A stretch of 64,000 bases of DNA from Laccaria trichodermophora (lineage: Eukaryota; Basidiomycota; Agaricomycetes; Agaricales; Hydnangiaceae). The stretch covers positions 682,001 through 746,000 of the forward strand of contig JACTVC010000020.1 of NCBI GenBank assembly GCA_018417955.1. Reading direction: 5' to 3'. Numbering within the stretch: the first letter of the stretch is position 1; each line of letters begins with the position of its first letter. Positions 37,225 to 49,252 of this stretch are shown here, in pieces. Below the pieces are notes generated by a model. That model had not been told where the DNA came from, searched no databases, and saw only the letters and a program-made list of their open reading frames with translations. The position numbers and the translations under genes were made by a program.

Positions 37225-38436
37225 CTAATCCTCCTTTCTGCGTTTCTTCCTGCCACCACCATCCCCAAAGCCATCCTCATCATCCACATCCATTTCGTCA
37301 TCCTCCTCCGCACCCGCTTTCAACCCCTTCATCTTCCTCGTCTGCAGCTTGCCCATATCCTGCTTCCCAACATGCACCCGTCCTCTCAAATCACCCATCT
37401 CATCCACCTCCATATTCTTCCTCTTCTTACCCAACCCCTTCTCCACGTCCGTCTTCTTCAACTTGGGCCTCTTCATCGCCTGCTTCAACATCTCCGGATC
37501 AGCCTGCTGGTGCCGACGAAGGACGAGGTCGAGCGAAGGGCCCATGGGTGTCAACTCTACGCGAGGTATCCTGGTCCCCGAAGCGAGGAGTTTGGTAGTG
37601 TACGTCCGGATGTGGACTTTGGGTAGCACGGAAACGTCTTCTGGCGTGGGGTGTTGGTTTGGGTACATGTTGACCGTTGCATTGTTCAATGCGGCGGGTG
37701 TAGGCGCGCAGGTGACGCTTATGACGTGTTCCAGCCCAGGTAGACATATCGAATCCACGATTTCCCCGTTGAAAAAGTCCAAGAGCATGGATTTGAGTTG
37801 GATGAATCGGGGGTGGGTATCGAATAGCTCCGAAGCGAAGTGCATCAATGGTTTGTGGCCCGGAGTCGATTTTTGTGTCTTCGGCAAAATTTCAATCAGA
37901 TGGTGCGAAGCCATATGAAAAAACGAGGGAGATACACACCTTGAACTCCGCCATGCCAACCCACTTCTCCACACCAACCTCCAACATATCCAAAACTCGT
38001 CCATCGAACATCCTTACAAAAGTCAATCCATCAGGACGTTTTTTCGTCGTCTGTCCAATAACAAACAGAGAAGCATCATTTTTAGAGGCCCAGAACTCTA
38101 ATGAGGCCTGGGAGGTAGACGCAGAATCAAATGGGTGAATCTGGTTCTTTTTGTTGAACGCGATCGCGTCAGGTCGTTTGAGGGCCATCTATCGCTTTTG
38201 TTAAGACTTTTTAGATGGTAAAAAATGTCATTACACGCACTAATTCACGCATTACGGCGTTCAGCGTTTCCCCCGTGTGTGAGCCCTTCACGAAGATGGC
38301 TGTTCTTGCATCTTCGATTTCTTTTGGCAGACGAGCATCCAACACTCGTTTTGACCGCGCATTCTTGGGTTTTCTGCAAGAAAAGATTTAGAGTTTGAAG
38401 TTCGAGGGAGTTCAGTACTTACATTGTTCGTAGCAT
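37225..38436 (-). CDS. RPF2: Ribosome production factor 2 (Brix domain)
   Basis: The ATG at 38436 begins a tiny exon (MLRT plus two bases, donor GTAAGT); the next exon resumes with KPKNARSKRVLDARLPKEIED. The Brix domain follows: TAIFVKGSHTGETLN, MRELMALKRPDAI, PFDSASTSQASLEFWASKND and TTKKRPDGLTFVRMFDGRVLD. A later exon has GHKPLMHFASELFDTHPRF and a core ending in MGPSLDLVLRRHQ. The C-terminal tail is basic and acidic (KKRKN, DEMDVDDED, KKRRKED), as in Rpf2. Rpf2 works with Rrs1 to load the 5S RNP onto pre-60S ribosomes in the nucleolus. It lies in a housekeeping block between aldolase and malate dehydrogenase. Confidence 0.9.
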
Positions 38437-38614
38437 TGCGGCCTAACGGTCGTTGAAAGCGACGTCGAGGGTTAAGAAAATACTACAATGGATTACGTAA
38501 CATTCTCCTTCCACGTCTCTTGTTTGCAACTCTATACAAATCCACTTCGGTTTGATCGACGCGGCTCGGGGGCTGTCAATCCTCTTCAATACCGGCTTAT
38601 CTCAAAGTTCAACA

Positions 38615-38966
38615 ATGAATTGGTAAGTCAATTCTATGCCCCGAAATAGTTTGCGCGACGAACGTCCCAATCTGCACTACTTGCTCCGCCCATATGAATG
38701 TGGTATTCAAAATGTCACATAGTTGTGGTTGAGCATACGAATTTGGTAGGGGTCAAGTATGTGTCAAAATTGGTCAAGTCCCTAAACATGTTGGGTAATA
38801 TGGCCAGGCTTGCGACAGTTACTTCATACATAGGTTGGCAGGTACTTGTTGTCTGATTTGAAGGGTTCCAACCTCTCGCGAGGTCAGTGCCGGTATGATT
38901 TTCTCAACGACAACGTTAACTTTCTAGAGGAAAGAGATTCTCAGACACTATGGTCAAACGCGATGA
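38615..38966 (+). CDS. Possible microprotein gene (26 residues), unknown
   Basis: Three exons can be joined in frame: 38615-38622, 38808-38841 and 38928-38966. They read MNW, then LATVTSYIGWQ, then RKEILRHYGQTR and stop. The first donor GTAAGT and the last acceptor TTTCTAG are good. A single hydrophobic segment followed by a basic end is typical of tiny mitochondrial inner-membrane subunits, but I cannot name one. At this length the model could arise by chance. Confidence 0.22.
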
Positions 38967-39034
38967 ACTTATTCGCAGACATTCCTCACACTGATGATGA
39001 AATGTAAATCTCACTAAGTCACAATAATATGTCT

Positions 39035-40338
39035 CTAAGCAACGAATGCCTTGCCCTTCTCAATGTTCTTCTTGAGTTCAGGCAGGCAAGCGTCGAGAAG
39101 CGCCTGCTCATCAGCGCTGATGGTACCAATAGGGTGAATCTTCTCAACACCGTTAACCTACAACAATATTTGTCAATCATAATGGACGATGGCCACAAGG
39201 AAGGAAGACTTACACCAAGCTCAACGGGGGACGAGAAGAAATCAATGCCCTGGTCGGCGTATAGAGGGTTCTTGACAAAGGTGGGTGTGATCACGCCCTT
39301 CTCGCCGCTCAAGCCGCGCAGGAGGTGATTGGTGAAGCTAGCGCCAGCGTAAGCCATCGAGAGGGTAGCGCTTCCAGCGCCATCCTTCGCCTTCACGACT
39401 TCATCACCACCGAACTGAATGCGATGCACAAGCTTCTTCCACGCCTCGCCAGTGACCTGCTTGCCCCACTCAGTTTGTGAGAGGAGGGGGACAATGGTGG
39501 GACCACTGTGACCGCCAACAACAGTGACGCCGGTGTTCTTAGGTGAGGTGCCGACGGCCTCGGACAGGAAGCGCCTGGCGCGGACGACGTCGAGAGATGT
39601 GACACCGAAGACGCGGCGGGGGTCAAAGACACCGGCTTTTTCGAGAGTGGCAGCGACTATGGGAACGGTAGAGTTGACGGGGTTGGAGATGACGAGAATG
39701 TGGGCTTCTGGCGCGACGCGGGCAACGGCTGCGGCAAGGTCTCGGACGATGGAGGCGTTGGTCTAGTTGACGCGTCAAATTTTGAACCCTCTGTAATGAT
39801 GACTAGAAACTTACGTTAAAGAGGTCATCACGGGTCATCTAAAGAGCCAAATTAGCCGAGAGTATTGAATACGAAGGAAGAGAGACGGAAACTTACACCA
39901 GGCTGTACGATGTCACAAGTCGTGAGCAGAGTGTCAAAAGCAAGAAAAAAGAAGTACGAACCTTCCTTGGAACACCAGCAGGGATAACAACAACCTTGAC
40001 ACCCTCAAGGGCCTGGTCGAGCTGATCAGCAGCGTAACCAGTCACCTACATACACGTCAACAAATTTGATCAACGAGGTCAGACTAGCCATCAAATGGAA
40101 TACTCACCTCACTGCCAGTGTCTACATGGCTGACATCGGCGGCAACACCGGGTGCACCACGAATATCGTACAAGCTCAAAGATGTGACAAGAGGATCACT
40201 TTTGAGAAGGAGGGACAGAGGTTGGCCAATTCCTCCGCCAGCTCCGAGCACTGCGACTTTGTGAAGGCGCGTAGCGGAGGAAGAGAAGAGACGTGAAGAG
40301 GGGGTAGCCAGGGAACGAGCTGCAGTACGGGCAAACAT
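39035..40338 (-). CDS. MDH1: Malate dehydrogenase, mitochondrial
   Basis: The ATG at 40338 starts a presequence rich in Arg, Ser and Ala ([18 protein letters not shown]) that targets the mitochondrial matrix. The first exon ends at 40108 with GTGAGT. The NAD-binding loop is [19 protein letters not shown]. Later exons give [20 protein letters not shown] (substrate arginine), [31 protein letters not shown] and the active-site histidine in [16 protein letters not shown]. The C-terminus is [16 protein letters not shown]. It interconverts malate and oxaloacetate in the TCA cycle. Several short introns lie at 39150-39215 and 39760-40105. It is transcribed divergently from cyclin C. Confidence 0.95.
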
Positions 40339-40829
40339 GGTGATGGTGGTGGTTGAGGTGAAAGTTAAAGAGAAAATCTCGAAATCCCGTGCACCGGATT
40401 TTGTCGGACGATCGTTGCGGACTCTCACGCGCACGGAGGATGATGTCCCCTGCCGCCACAATATTTTGAACTAGGATCACATTGACGCGGATGAAAACAA
40501 CGTTAGAAGTCTTCGAAGTTCACAATTTTATACTACATTTCAGCGTGAAGAGCTGCTATTTTTCAAGGTCCACCAGGGCTGCTCAACGCTCGAATTTTCT
40601 CCATTGTTTACTATATGGCACATTCCAGTTCCGTGCCCGTCATCTGTCGTATACCGTAGACGTCATATTTCCATTGCCCTACGTTTACTTCCGACTCGAC
40701 GAAAATTTAAAGGTTCAAGCGAGGCGGCATGACGAACCACGAACCTTTCATACTCCGTTGATCGGACTTCCGACCCTCACGAACCGAGGTTGACCAGAAC
40801 CGCCACGACTTTGGCCACAAGTTCAGCGA
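40339..40829. promoter_or_regulatory. Divergent promoter region of malate dehydrogenase and cyclin C
   Basis: The 491 bases separate two start codons that face away from each other, so both promoters must lie here. No clear TATA box or factor site is identified. Confidence 0.5.
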
Positions 40830-42522
40830 ATGGCGACGGATTTCTGGGTAAGCTCACACTAGTAAGGTTCACAAATACCTCTTTCTCTTCGCAGAACCCA
40901 CTGATATCGTCCAGCAAGCGCTGGATCGTGGATCGTGCGACGTTAGAGCAATCAAGGGCAGAAATTGACCTACACTATGTCGAGGACCCAGAATATCTAG
41001 ATTTTCTGGCGATATACTTTGCAAACGGTGGGTCGAAAAGCAGACTCATTTACGATTTCAGATTTAAGATAAATATGAACGGTTGAGAGTTCCTTGTCTC
41101 TCCTGAGCTTCAATATCTGGATCAGAGCTGTGGCTTTCTCGCTCAGCTTTCTAGATTGTTGGGCGTCATGCGGTTGGAACAAATCATCCCTTGAATCGCT
41201 TTTCTATCTCCTTCTCCCAATCATAAATGTTATAACTGACTTTCACTCGAAAGTGATCACGAAACTGGGAAAGAAACTCCAACTGCGGCAAAAAGTCATC
41301 GCAACGGCCACCGTATTCTTCCGGAGGTTCTACCTGAAAAATTCGTACTGCGAGACGGACCCGTTTATCGTCATTTCGGCATGCTGCTACGTCGCAGCCA
41401 AGGCAGAGGAGTCTCCTATACACATTAAGAATGTAATGACGGAATCCCGAACACTCTTCAGTCGTGCGTAATTTCAGCCGTTCAGCGTGAACTAATCATC
41501 ATTTTTGCTTTCAGAGGAAATTTACAACGTCAAACATTTCCCAACTGATAACTCAAAGCTGGCGGAAATGGAGTTTTATCTCGTCGATGATCTTGAATGC
41601 GACCTCATCGTATTCCACCCTTATCGAACCTTGCTCACCCTCTGTCGAAAAGAAGATGATGAAGGGTCTGTCGTGTCTGAAGAGGGAGAAGCTGGAGAGG
41701 TGGGTACAGGCCTTGATGATGAACCTAGATATTGGGGATCAGGGCAAGGTCAACTAGAATTAGCTCCCGAAGCTTTACAAACCGCTTGGAAAGTTCCTTT
41801 TTTTAAATATGAGGCCAGTACTTTTATTAACCTCACTTCCATTTTAAAGGTCCATCATAAACGACACCTACAGATCCGAGTTATGCCTTGTGCACCCTCC
41901 TCACCTCATTGCCATCGCCGCCATTTATCTCACTTTCATCCTTCACCCGCCTACCCGCCCCGACCATTCTTCCACCTCTGAACCAGATGCCGACATCTCT
42001 GCAGAGCAAACCACGCCCCAACCACGCCGTTCCTCGCGTCAAGCTCACAACGCCACTTCCGCAGGACAAACGCCCCCGAAGAAACGACAAGACCCGATCA
42101 CCTTTTTATCCCAACTTAACGTCTCCCTTCCCTTGATAGCCACCATCGCACAGGAGATCATCTCACTGTATACCCTTTGGGATCGATATAAAGAGGACGC
42201 GACACCAGACGCTCCCAAGTTATCGCGAGACGTATCGCAGTCCCCGGTGGCTAGTAGTACAGCCACGAGTCCTGCGAAACGGTTAGTGTCAAGCTCTAGT
42301 CGCAGTGGAAGCGCAAGCATGCGAGGGGGCAGTCATAGTGCCAGCACGGCTGGGACTCCGGTGGAGACTGATGTTGGGGGAGGTGATGAGATGTATATCA
42401 CGCCCTCTTTTTTGTCGGCTACTTTGTTGAGTATGAGGGAAGCGAGGCTGGCGGACTTGGCGCATGCTGGGAGATCGGTGGCTGTTAATAAGATGTTGGA
42501 GAGGACGCAGGCTGCGGGATAG
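40830..42522 (+). CDS. SSN8: Cyclin C (Mediator CDK8-module cyclin)
   Basis: Exons 40830-40847, 40895-41027, 41254-41463, 41515-41788 and 41850-42522 give 435 residues in one frame. Motifs are WIVDRATLEQSRAEIDLHYV and FLAIYFAN at the N-terminus, then LGKKLQLRQKVIATATVFF, RRFYLKNSYCETDPFIVI and CCYVAAKAEESPIHIKNV, which are diagnostic of cyclin C. The second cyclin fold includes IINDTYRSELCLVHPPHLIA. A Ser-rich extension leads to SVAVNKMLERTQAAG. The product pairs with Cdk8 (Ssn3) in Mediator. Oddity: the last intron (41789-41849) starts with GAAAGT where GTAAGT is expected. If it is not spliced, translation stops at 41981 and most of the second cyclin box is lost. Confidence 0.88.
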
Positions 42523-43699
42523 GGGTAGGAATTTCGTTCGTTCCTTGGCCGAAGAAAGTTTTCTTTTTTGATATGCGGGTGGAGTTGGGCCATTGGTATC
42601 GCTGGTGCTCGCGCGCGATGGAATATAGGGGAATTAAAGTGGAATTTCGACTCAATTCTTATCCCAGTCCCTTCATGACGACGACAGTCGTTTCGACGGG
42701 GCATATTATGGACCAATCATACTATCAAAGCTGAAGTTTTGACTTGTGCGTATACTATGATGTTTCAATATATTTAAAAGTCTAGAGGCGCAAAATCCCG
42801 TCGCAGTGTGCTGCGCATAGTGACGTGGGCTCAACCTCGCCTCCTCGCCACACCAGGCCTCGCCACCTGGCGATCAAAAAATTCAGTAATGGGGTGGCGA
42901 GTGGTGGCGAGAGCTACTTTACATAATTTTGGCTTCTGTCCGCTTCTGTAGGGATGAAAAATTTTATGTGCACTATATACCGAGTTTTCACTACTCGGAA
43001 TGTCTAAAAAGGGAGGACATCCCGTGGACGAATTTGTTCACGCCCATTTTACACCCATTGGTAACAAAACAGCCTAAAACGATGGAATATGCAGTCGACG
43101 CTGGATGACATTCGGGCAGGAAAGGCTACTACCATTGTTGTTGATGATGAACTGGAGCTTGGTTCTCCAGCTCAGACAGTGGATTCTTGGGATCCTGCCT
43201 TGTTACTTCATTCCTTAGGTGTATAGGTGATGTATTACTATGCATAACACCGTAGAGGTTCATAGTTTTTCACAATCAACATTATTTACTCTTGCCACTC
43301 TCATTCGCCAGGCTCCCATGTGACTCGCCATGACGGCGAGTGGCGAAAGGGTTTGGAGGTTCAGCCATCAGCACTAGCTGCGCATGAACACTCTTATGAT
43401 GTCGATCTCGAAGCTCTTTGCTCCTCGGAGTCTCATCATGTCTGGGCCGTACGGTACGAGTCATGTGCCGCGATGCCTATCAGATTGCGCCTTCTACTGC
43501 CTTCCCAATCCCCGGAGCGGGTATTTGCTTTTGTGCATAAGGTCAAGTGCTGGTGCATCCGTGAGAATTTTCAGGGTTGGCTTCTTCCTGACCTCCTCCA
43601 GCTTGCCTCCAACGACCATTGCAGAAATGTAAGTGTAGGAAACCACCTCTCATTCGCGAACTCAAATTCATCAGCTGCCATATCATTTGAAGAGCTTGA
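42523..43699. other. Intergenic region with transposon-like traces
   Basis: Holds repeated CTCGCCA/TGGCGAG words (about 42830-42920 and 43310-43350) and a short BED-finger-like open frame at 43000-43077. Otherwise no gene is recognised. Confidence 0.4.
43000..43077 (+). mobile_element. Possible hAT transposase relic (N-terminal piece)
   Basis: An ATG at 43000 opens a short frame reading MSKKGGHPVDEFVHAHF and then TPIGNKTA before a stop at 43075. This resembles the start of BED-finger hAT transposases common in Agaricomycetes. The continuation is not open in one frame. The likeness is brief, so this is tentative. Confidence 0.28.
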
Positions 43700-46048
43700 A
43701 TGCACGACGAAAAATTCCCACATTCATCGTCTCGTAAAATGCTGCTTGGCCCGAGTCCGCCGTCAAGGAAAACGACTTCGATGTTTTTATCGACGCTCAT
43801 TTTACTCTCATTTTGCCTCTTTGCCCTTTGGCACGATAGAGAATATCGTTTAGCCGCAGAGATCGATACAAAGGAGGGAAATAATAGAAGTTACGGAACT
43901 GACGATCCTAACAATTTCTCTTGGGATAAGGTTGGAGGATCGATGGTCATTTCACCCTTCCACACTGACTGCTACATTCCCCACAGTGTACACCAAGCAA
44001 AAAGCTTGTTTGGAAAGACTGTTACGCGACGCACCAGTGCGCTCGCCTGATTGTGAGTTTCTCTTTTTTTTAGCCGCCAACGCATATACTCACTGAACGT
44101 CAGGTTCCGCTAAATTATTCAGACCCCAGTGGCGAAACAGCGATCATCGCGCTTACTCGCAAGGCTTCTCTAATTCCTCAAAGTTCCCCGCTATATCGGG
44201 GTCCAGTACTATTCAATCCCGGCGGTCCAGGCGGGAGCGGAGTCGACCTTGTGCTACAGTTTGGTGATGCGCTTGGGGTCGTCTTGGGCCCCAGTTCGAC
44301 GTTGTCGGATTTGATCCCCGAGGTCAATCGCCATCTCCGTCATGCCGTTCCGACCTGCCTGATTAATTTTTCTAGGTGTCGGACGCTCAGTTCCACGTGT
44401 CTCGTATTTCAAGACTGAGGTAGAGCGGCAGCTCTGGGGGGATTTCGGTCTCCATGTCGTGAATAATTCTGATGAGGGCATTTCGCGAACATGGGCTCGG
44501 TCTGTGGTTAAGAACAAACTTGCTGCTGAAAGTGATGATGGGTATTTGGTACACATCAACACCGACAATACCGCTAGAGATATGCTACGGATCGTTGAAG
44601 CTCACGGCAGGGAAAAACTGCAATACTGGGGTTTTTCGTACGGCAGCGTGTTGGGAGCCACATTCGCCGCGCTGTTTCCCGTGAGTCGTTTTATCAGTCA
44701 TATCGTGGAAAAAACTTCTCAGTTAGATATAGGACAAGGTTGAGCGTTTGGTGATCGATGGCGTCGTCGACGCCGAAAATTACTTTGATAGTATGCGTCA
44801 TTCTTCCAGCCGTAATATTCCACTTGACTAAGATTTCCTGTTAGCCCTGTGGTCCAATAACCTTATGGATACCGATAAAGCGATGGCGTTCTTCTTTAAA
44901 ACTTGCGCAGATGCTGGACCACTTGGATGCCCTTTCTACGCCCCCACCCCTGATGACGTTCGACGAAACTTGACGAAACTTTATGACTCTGTCCGCGCTA
45001 AGCCAATTCCGGTTCGTACGGAAACGTCTTACGGACTCTTGGACTACAATCTCTTGCGTCTGGCTGTGTTTGTTTCCCTTTATTCGCCTTACGTTACATT
45101 CTTCCCGCTTGCAAGAGGCTTATCTCAGCTTGCGGCTGGTGATGCAACCTTGCTCTTCCAAGCGCTCCAACCACCACCCTTTGAATGCCCTTCTGTATCT
45201 CCTGAGAACGCTTTTGGTGTCATCCCAGATGCACAAAGTGCTATTCTTTGTAACGATGGGAAAGACATCCCAGGCGATCTCAATTCTTCAGAACAATATT
45301 TTAAGATGATTACTGAAAGTTCACAATGGGGAGAATTATGGGCAAGCATCCGGTTTAGTTGCATGTGTGCATTTTTTTTTCTGCTTATATCGGCCATACT
45401 GAGGAAATCTTCTCATAGAGGCTGGCCGAAGTTCCCCAAAAATCATTTCCAAGGTTTGCAAAATTGAACCATTCAAGTAACGCAAGCTTTACACGTTCTT
45501 AAGGTCCTTTTGTTGGGAATACGAGCCACCCGATCCTTTTGGTCGGTAATACAGCTGGTACGTGTGTTCCATATCTATACCCATGTTGTTGAATTTGGAA
45601 ATTCATGGCATCTTATTCCAGATCCCGTCACTCCTCTGTGGGCGTAAGAACACCAAAAAATTCGTTGTTTCTAATTACTTATTTTTCTTCAGTGCAAAGA
45701 AGATGTCACAGGGGTTTCCCGGCTCACTTGTTTTGACTCAGGACTCTTCTGGGGTGGGTCGCAGACCTACTGACTTTGCGAAAAATTGACCAACATCCTT
45801 GAATCTAGCATGCTTCTATCAATGCCCCTTCCGTTTGCACTCAATTCCTCATTAGGCGCTACTTTGTGACGGGTGCCCTTCCAAAGCCTGGGACGATCTG
45901 CTCCGTATTCAAGTCACCGTTCCCAAACAATCTCCGCGTTCCTGAAGATCAAATGCCATTCGGGGACTTCGCGGTCGAGGATAAGAATTCTTTCATAGAG
46001 GCTATTGAAACCTTGAGCAATAACTTGAGGCTCCCGCTTCCGTTGTAG
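43700..46048 (+). CDS. S33-type serine peptidase (TAP-like alpha/beta hydrolase), one apparent frameshift
   Basis: Start MHDEKFPHSSSRK at 43700, then a hydrophobic helix (MFLSTLILLSFCLFALW) acting as signal anchor. Exons 43700-43930 and 43987-44052 are followed by one starting at 44104 with VPLNYSDP. The oxyanion motif is FNPGGPGGSGVD. The nucleophile is GFSYGSVLG, the acid lies in VGNTADPVTPLW, and the histidine in SSGHASINAP, formed across an intron. This is the order of tripeptidyl-aminopeptidase-like S33 enzymes. Near 44289-44292 the frame that encodes GVVLG does not continue into FDVVGFDPRG. One base is missing in a run of four C. All other junctions are in frame. It is either a sequencing error or an early pseudogene. 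A 44-base GT-AG intron (deleting about 15 conserved residues) is a poorer explanation. Confidence 0.78.
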
Positions 46049-46187
46049 TATTTCTTGAGGTTACGGTGGTATCGACGTCAACCTTTATAAGAGCAACATA
46101 CAGATGTGTGAATAAATATCGTGATGATGAACGAGAGGGCTCCTAAAACGAATACTACGGATTCACTGTCCATGTTACTTTTTTATG

Positions 46188-47853
46188 CTAGGCTCCCAAA
46201 TTCTGTAGGGGAATTTTTTCCTTCCCTTTGGGTCCCACTAGTCGTAAGGTATCGTCATCATTATCAAGAAATGTGTCCATCTCTTCCCCAAGATTCCCTA
46301 TTGTTCTTGCTACAAATGCTGAAATATCGCGGTGTGTGTCACTCAATCGTAAAGGCACTGCAGCTTCTTGTTGACTGTCAGAGACGTAAGAAAGGGATCT
46401 CAAATTGAGCACCAGCCGAGAGATCATTGTCGCAGTGATCAATTGGCTGAAAGAAGCTCCGATAGCTTTCAGGTCAGGTGGTCCAAGCTGCAATTGGATT
46501 CAATTTAGGATGAACGCCTCAGTTTTGAAAAAGGTAGCACTGACGAAGAAAATGAGAGTGTTGAAAAAGTTCGCCATACAAATTACGAGAAAGTACATCA
46601 GACCATCTCTCAGAAAAATATGAATTGTTCTGTACATAACCACATCAATAGATTGCGCGGAATTCAAGACTTTAGGAGGACGCACGGTGTCCTTCTAGAT
46701 TTGTTGATGAATGTCCGAGTTCGCCAAAGAGTAAGACAAAAAATGCAACAGTCGGAAGCCAAGGGAGTCACCCAGACGGCGGCTTCAACAAATAAAATGT
46801 TTCAGGGTAAATTCGCATTCAAGTATTTTACACTCACGGAATAGAGGATTGTTTCCGGTGAAAATACAACCTTCCGCAGAATTGAATTTCTTTGTTAAAA
46901 AAAAAACTTGAATAAAACTGACCAACGAAGCCTGGAGGAAGTGGAACGGCTTTTTCGAGGCGCACTTTCAGCAAAGATTCCTACATCTTTACAAGCTACT
47001 CACCAAAGCCAGTCGTCATACCGACGGAAGACAGTGTCACTTGCACAACCCACAGAAACGTGAGGAACGCTAAGATGAGACGGCTACGACCGTACAGGGC
47101 ATAAACCCGCAGCATCATGATCACTGGTGTATCATTGGTGAATATTGGTCGGGGCCTACTACACTGAACTGACTTTCACAAACTAGGCAAACGAGTTAGG
47201 TTGACCCCTTTCTCTTATGAAGATGACTTGCCTGCTACCAGGGCCACTGTAGACGTGCCTTCAAAAGCTACGAATCTATCGCACCTGTAATGAAACGTCA
47301 GGCTTTCCTAGTGACATCGTATGTTGGAATCTGACGCCTATGCAGCATTGAGATCATCGTCGGACGTCCATCTCATAGGGAGCAGTTACGTACTGATTTT
47401 TTCCATCTAGGGTCCTGAAATGCTATAGGCGTATGCAAATATTGATAAAATAAAGTAAGGGCGGTGCGTTTGAACTCACCATCAATAATAATCACGAACT
47501 GCAAAGGGGTGACATAGCGGTTGATAAGGAATAAAATTGTCGCTCCCGACCATTTCTGCTTCCAGATTCGTTCAACCTGCCGCACTCCATTTGTATAGTT
47601 GTCATGTGAAATAAGAGCTATACTCACTTCGTCCGGGAGTGTAAGGACTACAATTCAATTAGCGCTTATCCAAGGTTTTAAACGTAAATCCACAGACTGT
47701 GGTCATAAACCAACATCACGAAAGCAGCGACCTGAAAGTACTTTCCCGCAGTGCTTGATCAAATTAGTATATGTAATGAAAAGTAGTACATTGTACTCAC
47801 AGATGAAGAGCAGCTGTCGCAAGCGCTTGTGCATCGGGTGGCGGGGAAGACAT
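46188..47853 (-). CDS. DUF6533 seven-helix membrane protein (first copy)
   Basis: The ATG at 47853 starts MSSPPPDAQALATAALHL. Spliced exons then give VAAFVMLVYDH, ILTLPDE and VERIWKQKWSGATILFLINRYV, the signature of the DUF6533 N-terminal domain (YDH-LTL-DEV-IW). A later exon has HIFLRDGLMYFLVICMAN, the conserved Arg-Asp-Gly-Tyr helix. The C-terminus reads TATMISRLVLNLRS, then a hydrophilic tail ending at the TAG at 46188-46190. Members have about seven transmembrane helices and are abundant in mushrooms. Their role is unknown. The exon ends between 46700 and 47370 were not fully resolved. Confidence 0.75.
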
Positions 47854-49252
47854 CAAGACCTTTCAGGAAAGGATCGCACTCCTGATAATGGAGGATAACT
47901 TATATGCTTACAATGGTGGGCCATGATATATATCTGCCGCATGGACTCAACAAACCGCAAATCGCGCAGTTAACCCTTGCTCCATCTGGCTGGTACCAAT
48001 GTGACCTATGACATCCTTCCCACTCCAAAGGGATGCTAACGCCGGTTGAGACATTGACGCTCTTGAAAGACGCTTCGTCGGATCCTTTGCCACACGTTTG
48101 AAATCTCGCTATACGGAACGTCGAAATCAGCGTGGTTTGGTTGTGACGTTACCTTCATGGATGGCAGAATTCTGGATGACAGACATTGTAAGCCTTCAAT
48201 ATATTGATCGGTTGTAGGCCTATGTGCGCGTCTTCCACTGGCACCCACCCCTTCGGAGAGGACACCGGAATTCCGACGATAACAGATGTCTTTCATAATC
48301 CAGCTATAGGAAGCGGCGCTAGACTCTGGATCCTGAGGAAATCTCATTATCACAGGGCCGAGTATGTAAGTGACAAAAGTTGGATGGCTCGATGGATTTC
48401 GTACCATTTTCCACCACGTCACTTTGAGATATATAATAGTAGATAGATCCCCTCCGGAAGTCTAAGGCGCATCTTGTCGTGGGTGACACGGCATTTCTTC
48501 AGCGGGGATAAGTTATCGAATGAAGTGTTGCAAATAACTTGACGGTTGCATTTTACCCAATTTGGGTACCACGGCTCGGTCATGAGTATTATTGGAGTTC
48601 AAGTTGATTCCAAAACAGGTGGTAAATTCCGTGGTCGGGGGAGTTGGGGGCGATGGCCGTCATGCAGATGAAAGCTAAGTACTATGTCCTCGACTCTCGA
48701 GTCGAGCCAAGCAAGGCGTGTTGATTGTAATGTCCGAGTCCGAGTCCGAGATAGCCGGCGTTGATATCTGAGATCTGACAGTCGGCTGACCCGGTCCGCC
48801 GGATGCCCGTTCGTAATTCCACCCATCTTGACAACCTGCGAATTGTCATCTCGGCGGCTCTCGCTCGAGTCAGCTTGCCTGAGCAGCTTGTGAGCAGCAA
48901 GGGGCCCTTTCTCATCTTTTTGGCGACATCTTACTATCCCTTTTCCAGGATTGCTGTTATTGGTGAGGTGGCTTTCAGAGCCCGTCGACATGCCAAATCA
49001 AAACCAAATGGTCTGCTGAAATTCGTCCTTTACCCATCCACGAATGACTATTTGATATGTAGATCCCACCCCACTTTGGTTCCATGCGCTGAAGCGATTT
49101 TTTCGAGCCAGCGGCTGCTTTCCCAAACATGTGCTAGGCGATAATTGTCAGCGCTGTCAGCATTCATCAGCATCAAGTTTAACCTTATGCGGTTTGACCA
49201 GGGTCTGACACAGTTTATATAACAGCTGCGAACTTTATGGAGCTTTCGATAC
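47854..49252. other. Intergenic region between divergent genes
   Basis: 1.4 kb between the start of a DUF6533 gene (-) and the O-methyltransferase (+). No gene recognised. An open frame of 128 codons at 48036-48422 (-) has no motif. A short GTCCGA tandem lies near 48730-48750. Confidence 0.4.
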
